Of a stretch of DNA of 64,000 nucleotides, positions 59,993 through 64,000 are shown piece by piece. Location of the stretch: positions 1-64,000 of the forward strand of contig NZ_QKSM01000006.1 of the NCBI RefSeq assembly GCF_003234185.1. Direction: 5' to 3'. The notes beneath the pieces are model-generated. The model had not been told where the DNA came from and searched no databases. It worked only from the letters and a program-made list of their open reading frames with translations. Position numbers and translations under genes: made by a program. This DNA is from Curtobacterium sp. MCSS17_008. Its GTDB lineage: Bacteria; Actinomycetota; Actinomycetes; Actinomycetales; Microbacteriaceae. Position 1 is the first letter of the stretch. The number at the start of each line of letters is the position of its first letter.

Positions 59993-61225
59993 ATGCCGAT
60001 CACCAAGGACGTCCGGACCGCGATCCGTCTCGCCCGTCGCCTGCTGCAGACGCGCCGGAGCCGTCGTGCGCTCGCACGTCGGCTGCCCGGGGTCCCGCCG
60101 TTGGCCCCGCGCTCGGTGGAGGTCGCGGTCTACTTCGCCGACGGCCCCGTGAACATGTACCAGGTGCGCCAGTGGTACGCGCCCCTGGCCGAGCTCGCCG
60201 GCGAGCACCCGGTCGCGATCGTCTCGCGCAGCCCCGGCACCATGACGACCCTGCTCGACGAGTCGCCCGTGCCCGTCGTGTACGCCCGCCAGGTGATCGA
60301 CCTCGAGCGCTTCGTCGAGGAGCAGGCGCCGAAGATCGTGCTGTACGTCAACCAGAACGCCCGGAACTTCCAGATGATGCGGTACGGGCGCATGTGGCAC
60401 GTCTTCGTCAACCACGGCGAGAGCGACAAGATGTACATGACCACGAACCAGTTCAAGGCGTACGACCACGCCCTGATCGCGGGCGACGCCGCCCGTGACC
60501 GGCTCGCGGCGGCGCTGTGGGACTACGACGTCGACCGCCGGACCACCGCGATCGGCCGGCCCCAGGCCGACCACTTCGCCGGTGCCGTGCCGTACCCGCA
60601 GGACGACCGCACGGTCGTGCTCTACGCCCCCACCTGGGAGGGCGACCGGCCGGCGGCGGCGTACGGCTCGATCGCGTCGCACGGAGTGACGCTCGCGGAA
60701 CGGCTGCTCGCCTCGCCGCGGCACCGACTGGTCTACCGCCCGCATCCGCGCAGCGGGGTGCTCGACACCGAGTACCGTGCGGCGCACGAGCGCATCGTCG
60801 GGGCGATCCACTCCGCCAACGCCGCTGACCCGTCCGCTCACCACGTGCACGACGACGGGCCGGAGCTCGGCTGGCAGCTCGCGGACGCGGACGTCGCCAT
60901 CACGGACATCAGTGCCATGATCTACGACCGGTTGGCCGTCGGGAAGCCGCTCATGGTGACCCGGCCGGTCTCGCCGGACGCCGAGGTCGACGAGCGCGGC
61001 TACCTGGGCGACGCGAACTGGCTGCTCGCCGGGGACGCGGCCGACGTGGTCGCGCGGGTCGACGCCGCCGCGAACGACGCCGACGAGCTCGCCAAGCTGC
61101 GGCACTGGGTGCAGCGGTACTTCGGTGACACCACTCCCGGTGCCGCCACCGCCCGGCTGCACGCCGCGATCGACCGGCTCGTCGCCCGCTGGCACGAGGT
61201 GGCTGCGGAGCGCGGCGAGGGCTGA
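59993..61225 (+). CDS. CDP-glycerol glycerophosphotransferase-family protein
   Basis: 410 residues. A basic N-terminus of about 45 residues (RRLLQTRRSRRALARR), then the Glyphos_transf domain: VNHGESDKMYM, RPQADHF, VVLYAPTWEGDRP, LVYRPHPRSG and DADVAITDISAMIYDRLAVGKP. Such enzymes (TagB/TagF) link glycerol- or ribitol-phosphate units in teichoic acids. Which alcohol is used is unknown. TAGCCT (59977-59982) lies 10 bases before the ATG, so it may have a very short leader and its own promoter. Last + strand gene of the cluster. Confidence 0.88.
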   Translation: MPITKDVRTAIRLARRLLQTRRSRRALARRLPGVPPLAPRSVEVAVYFADGPVNMYQVRQWYAPLAELAGEHPVAIVSRSPGTMTTLLDESPVPVVYARQVIDLERFVEEQAPKIVLYVNQNARNFQMMRYGRMWHVFVNHGESDKMYMTTNQFKAYDHALIAGDAARDRLAAALWDYDVDRRTTAIGRPQADHFAGAVPYPQDDRTVVLYAPTWEGDRPAAAYGSIASHGVTLAERLLASPRHRLVYRPHPRSGVLDTEYRAAHERIVGAIHSANAADPSAHHVHDDGPELGWQLADADVAITDISAMIYDRLAVGKPLMVTRPVSPDAEVDERGYLGDANWLLAGDAADVVARVDAAANDADELAKLRHWVQRYFGDTTPGAATARLHAAIDRLVARWHEVAAERGEG

Positions 61226-61239
61226 CCGCTGCGGCGTCC

Positions 61240-61560
61240 TCACGAGGCCAGGCCCACGAGGCGGTCCCCGACGAGCGACATGCGCCAGAGGTACTCGGAC
61301 CGGTCGGGACGTCGCCACCGGACGACGACGATGCCGGTCTGCTCGGGGTCGGCGCCGAAGACCGCGATGGACAGCGACCGCCCCGGGTCGAGCTGGTTCA
61401 CCGCGAGCGGCGGGCAGTACCCGCTGCCGAGGTGCGTGAGCGAGATCGCGTGGAGCGGCTCGGAGCCGGTGTTCACCAGGTCGTAGCGACGTGGTGCCCG
61501 GGATCGGTCGACGGTGAACGGGACTGCGTAGGCCGTGGGTGGGTGGTGCATGCCGGTCAC
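61240..61560 (-). CDS. Small hypothetical protein
   Basis: 106 residues: beta-rich, with RRYDLVNTGSEPLHAISLTHLGSGYC, VFGADPEQTGIVVVRWRRPD and a final SLVGDRLVGLAS. Resembles an immunoglobulin-like or CUB-like strand pattern but I recognise no family. TACCGT ends 7 bases before the ATG. It lies 99 bases beyond the exporter ATPase stop and ends 15 bases from the opposite-strand glycerophosphotransferase. Codon use is similar to neighbours, so it is probably real. Confidence 0.6.
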   Translation of the reverse strand: MTGMHHPPTAYAVPFTVDRSRAPRRYDLVNTGSEPLHAISLTHLGSGYCPPLAVNQLDPGRSLSIAVFGADPEQTGIVVVRWRRPDRSEYLWRMSLVGDRLVGLAS

Positions 61561-61659
61561 GGTAGGGGGAGGGGCCGACGTCGGGAGCCCCGGGGGTGCC
61601 TCGGCGCACCCGTCCTGTGGAGGAGGGCCGAGCGGGCCCAGGGTGTGGAGGAGGGACGG

Positions 61660-62430
61660 TCAGTTCCCGTGGTCCGCCGCGTACCGCTCGAGCGCCGCCT
61701 CGATGGTGCCGTCGAGCTGCAGCCGCCCCTTGTCGAGGTAGAGCCCGCGATCGCAGAAGCGACGCAGGTCCTTGTCGCTGTGCGACACGAAGAACAGCGT
61801 CCGACCACCGGCGAGCAGCTCCTCGATGCGCTTGTAGCACTTCTCGCGGAAGCTCTTGTCGCCGACCGCCAGGACCTCGTCCACCAGGATGATCGGTTCG
61901 TCGAGGCGGGAGATCACCGCGAACGCGATGCGCACCTTCATCCCGCTCGACAGGTGCTTGTACGGGGTGTCGACGAAGTCGCCGATCTCCGCGAACTCGA
62001 TGATCTCGTCGAACGCGTCACGGATCTCCGCGCGGGACATCCCGTGCAGGCCGGCGGTCAGGTAGACGTTGTCGCGGACCGACAGGTCGCCGACGAACCC
62101 ACCGGTGATCTCGATGAGCGGTGCGACGCCGGCGTCGACCTGCACGCGGCCCTCGTCCGGCAGCATGACCTGCGCGACGAGCTTCAGGAGGGTCGACTTG
62201 CCCTGTCCGTTCCGGCCGACGACGCCGATCGCCTCACCCGGCCGGACGTCGAACGACACGTTCCGCAGTGCCCAGAACTCGTCGGCGCGCTTCCGACGGT
62301 TGCTGCCCGCGAACAGGTCCTTGAAGCTCCGGCTGGCGCGACGGTTCCGCTTGAACCGGATGCCGGCGTCGCGGACGGAGATGACGGGTTCGAGCTCGGT
62401 CGGACGAGCGGGCCGGTCGGTGGCGGTCAT
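61660..62430 (-). CDS. ABC exporter ATPase for surface polymer (TagH/Wzt type)
   Basis: 256 residues. Walker A GRNGQGKST, signature HLSSGMKVR, Walker B IILVDEVLAVGD and switch His FFVSHSDKD. GMKVR and the N-terminal KDLFAGSNRRKRADEFWALRNV segment are marks of teichoic-acid and O-antigen exporters. With the permease it moves a lipid-linked polymer outwards. The C-terminal Wzt substrate-binding extension is absent. The ATG shares a base with the permease stop (TGATG), with AAGGAG 5 bases upstream; a GTG one codon earlier is less likely. Confidence 0.92.
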   Translation of the reverse strand: MTATDRPARPTELEPVISVRDAGIRFKRNRRASRSFKDLFAGSNRRKRADEFWALRNVSFDVRPGEAIGVVGRNGQGKSTLLKLVAQVMLPDEGRVQVDAGVAPLIEITGGFVGDLSVRDNVYLTAGLHGMSRAEIRDAFDEIIEFAEIGDFVDTPYKHLSSGMKVRIAFAVISRLDEPIILVDEVLAVGDKSFREKCYKRIEELLAGGRTLFFVSHSDKDLRRFCDRGLYLDKGRLQLDGTIEAALERYAADHGN

Positions 62431-63254
62431 CACAGCTCCTTCAGGACGCGGTGCTCGCTGCGACGGAACACGACGAGGCCGACCACCAGCACGACTGCGG
62501 TCACGACGACCGACACGCCGACCTCGAACCAGTCGAGCTGGCCCGGGAAGAACGCCGAGCGGTAGATCCCGAAGATGCCGCTGAGCGGGTTGAACGCGGC
62601 GACGTCGCGGAGGCCGTCGGGGAGTGCCTGCGTGCCGTAGATGATGGGCGATGCGTAGAACAGGAAGCGCAGCACGAGCTTCACGGCGCGCTCGAGGTCA
62701 CGGAAGAAGACGACCAGCGGGGCGACGATCAAGCCGAGGCCGTACACCAGCGCACACTGCAGCAGGATGGCCAGCGGGTACAGCGCCAGCTCCCAGTGCA
62801 GGCGGGCGCCGGTGGCGATCGCGAACACCGCGAGCACCGGCAGGCTCAGCAGGAACTCGATGCCCTTCGACGCGTTCACCCGTGCGACCCAGATACTGCG
62901 CGGGATCGTCGTCGACCGGATGAGCTTGGTCTCCTTGATGAAGGCCCGGGTGGAGTCCGACACCGCTCCCGTGAACCACATCCACGGCAGCAACGCCGAG
63001 AGCAGGAACACGATGTACGGTTCCTCACCCACTGACCCGCGGTGGAAGACCTGGGTGAAGACGAACCAGTAGATGGCCGACATCACCAGCGGGTCGAGGA
63101 TCGACCACAGGTACCCCAGCGCGGACGTGGAGTAGCGGACCCGGAGGTCGCGCACGGTCAGCAACCACAGCGCCTGGCGGTAGCGCCGACCGGCGCTCCT
63201 CGACGGCGCCGGTGCGGTCGTCGCGCGCGCGGTCGGCGCACTCGCTGTGGTCAC
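62430..63254 (-). CDS. ABC-2 type exporter permease (TagG/Wzm type)
   Basis: 274 residues with six membrane helices. The N-terminal RYRQALWLLTVRDLRVRYSTSALGYLWSILDPL is the typical membrane-entry motif of polysaccharide and teichoic-acid ABC-2 permeases, and GSVGEEPYIVFLLSALLPW follows. Works with the ATPase whose start overlaps its stop. GTG 63254 has GGAGGGAAACC immediately upstream. 44 bases separate it from the nucleotidyltransferase gene; one operon. Confidence 0.93.
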   Translation of the reverse strand: MTTASAPTARATTAPAPSRSAGRRYRQALWLLTVRDLRVRYSTSALGYLWSILDPLVMSAIYWFVFTQVFHRGSVGEEPYIVFLLSALLPWMWFTGAVSDSTRAFIKETKLIRSTTIPRSIWVARVNASKGIEFLLSLPVLAVFAIATGARLHWELALYPLAILLQCALVYGLGLIVAPLVVFFRDLERAVKLVLRFLFYASPIIYGTQALPDGLRDVAAFNPLSGIFGIYRSAFFPGQLDWFEVGVSVVVTAVVLVVGLVVFRRSEHRVLKEL

Positions 63255-63298
63255 GGTTTCCCTCCGGGCGGAACCGCCGAGGGGGTCCTGACGGGGGT

Positions 63299-63994
63299 TC
63301 AGGCGAACAGGTCGTTCGCGCGCTCGAGGTCCTCGGCGAAGTCGATCTCGACCGCGTACAGGTCGGAGATGTCGATCGGCGACCAGCGTAGCCCGTCCTC
63401 GGCGATGGCAGCCTCGATGCCGCCCTCGAAGTACTCCTGGTCGTCCACACGACCGAGCTGGCGGATGAGGGCCTGCTTGTCGGACGACGAGACGTAGTTG
63501 ATGCCGACCGCTTCGCCGAGGCCGCCAACGACCCGCTTCGACAGCTCCTTGATGCAGCCCGCGGCGTCGACCGTGTACTTGACCTCCTCGTCGGAGACCT
63601 TCTCGGTGTTGACGCTGACGAACGAACGGTCCTGGTCCATCATGTCCGCGGCACGCACGAGGGCGCGCGGGTCGAAGACCACGTCACCGTTCATCCAGAG
63701 CACGCCGCTCTTGCCGGTGGCCTTGAGGGCGCGCAGCAGGCTCTTCGAGGTGTTCGTGGAGTCGTAGGACTCGTTGTAGACGAAGTTCGCCTCGGGGAAC
63801 GCCTCGACGATGTACTCCGACTTGTAGCCGACGACGATCGTCACCCGGGCGCTCGAACCGAAGGCGGCGCGGATGTTGTCGAACTGCTGCTGCATGATGG
63901 TGCGGCCGTCGCTGAGTTCGGTCAGCGGCTTCGGCAGGCTGCGGCCGAGCCGGCTGCCCATCCCCGCTGCGAGGATGACGATCTGCGTGGTCAT
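63299..63994 (-). CDS. Sugar/choline-phosphate-type nucleotidyltransferase
   Basis: 231 residues. Signature LAAGMGSRLGRSLPKPLTEL at the N-terminus and VLWMNGDVVFD as the metal-binding Asp region put it in the NTP_transferase family, closest in length and style to LicC-like phospho-alcohol cytidylyltransferases. It probably makes the activated donor for the cluster's CDP-alcohol or glycerophosphotransferase enzyme; that is inference from neighbourhood. The ATG is 6 bases from the window edge, so its promoter is not visible; an upstream gene may overlap it. Confidence 0.85.
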   Translation of the reverse strand: MTTQIVILAAGMGSRLGRSLPKPLTELSDGRTIMQQQFDNIRAAFGSSARVTIVVGYKSEYIVEAFPEANFVYNESYDSTNTSKSLLRALKATGKSGVLWMNGDVVFDPRALVRAADMMDQDRSFVSVNTEKVSDEEVKYTVDAAGCIKELSKRVVGGLGEAVGINYVSSSDKQALIRQLGRVDDQEYFEGGIEAAIAEDGLRWSPIDISDLYAVEIDFAEDLERANDLFA

Positions 63995-64000
63995 GCTGGT

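Overview
The window is chromosomal DNA of a high-G+C actinobacterium. Codons end almost always in G or C, GTG starts are common, and the gene set (AdnAB-type motor-nucleases, UvrD2, DUF3107, DUF3117, UPF0182, a DUF2342 metalloprotease-like protein, 7Fe ferredoxin beside dapC) is actinobacterial. Gene order and products fit Microbacteriaceae, most likely Curtobacterium or a close relative; the genus is an inference from memory of gene content, not a computed placement. I see no phage, insertion sequence, CRISPR array or resistance island. About 55 protein genes and one tRNA gene account for nearly all of the sequence.

Layout. 1-435: gene-free, with a 73-bp tandem hairpin array and a terminator. 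436-6460: a peptide-type ABC importer (fused ATPase, two permeases, divergent lipoprotein). 6521-8611: PH-domain membrane protein, Bcp-type peroxiredoxin, CPBP protease. 8737-19960: typA, an M20 hydrolase, a lipoprotein, an MshB-like deacetylase with a membrane tail, ferredoxin, dapC, citrate synthase, an esterase, dapD and dapE, so three lysine/peptidoglycan genes lie close together. 19945-31652: PIG-V-like membrane protein, DUF3117, an ATPase, an O-methyltransferase, tatB, a methyltransferase, an overlapping mrp / DUF1003 / MgtE-N-CBS operon, a GSP17M-like protein, GNAT, Xaa-Pro aminopeptidase and a PHP phosphoesterase. 31828-51882: RhlE-type helicase, ferritin-like protein, DUF3107, adnA-adnB, a phosphotransferase, nudC-uvrD2, a ThiF/TOMM-like protein, DUF2342, PDZ-Lon and UPF0182; this order resembles the mycobacterial Rv3211-to-Rv3193c stretch. 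51946-56921: initiator tRNA, nitrilase-family hydrolase, aminotransferase, and a membrane-anchored HtrA protease with a Gln/Tyr/Gly-rich tail. 57126-63994: a cell-surface phosphopolymer locus (two GT2 enzymes, CDP-alcohol phosphotransferase, glycerophosphotransferase, nucleotidyltransferase, ABC-2 exporter).

How it works together. Most of the content is housekeeping: peptide uptake, diaminopimelate and citrate metabolism, DNA-end repair, RNA helicase, envelope proteins. The last 7 kb looks like one pathway that activates a phospho-alcohol as a nucleotide conjugate, builds a phosphate-containing glycan and exports it.

The strongest non-gene signals are (1) a stereotyped -10 hexamer (TANNNT) 6-8 bases before about 25 start codons, implying very widespread leaderless transcription; (2) a dispersed palindrome family (core GACGGGAGGCGCG) after genes, including one perfect 26-bp-arm hairpin; (3) the tandem hairpin array at the left edge. 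Protein-level oddities are a cysteine-free NudC, a CDP-alcohol phosphotransferase with His in place of the last catalytic Asp, and an MgtE-type sensor without a channel.
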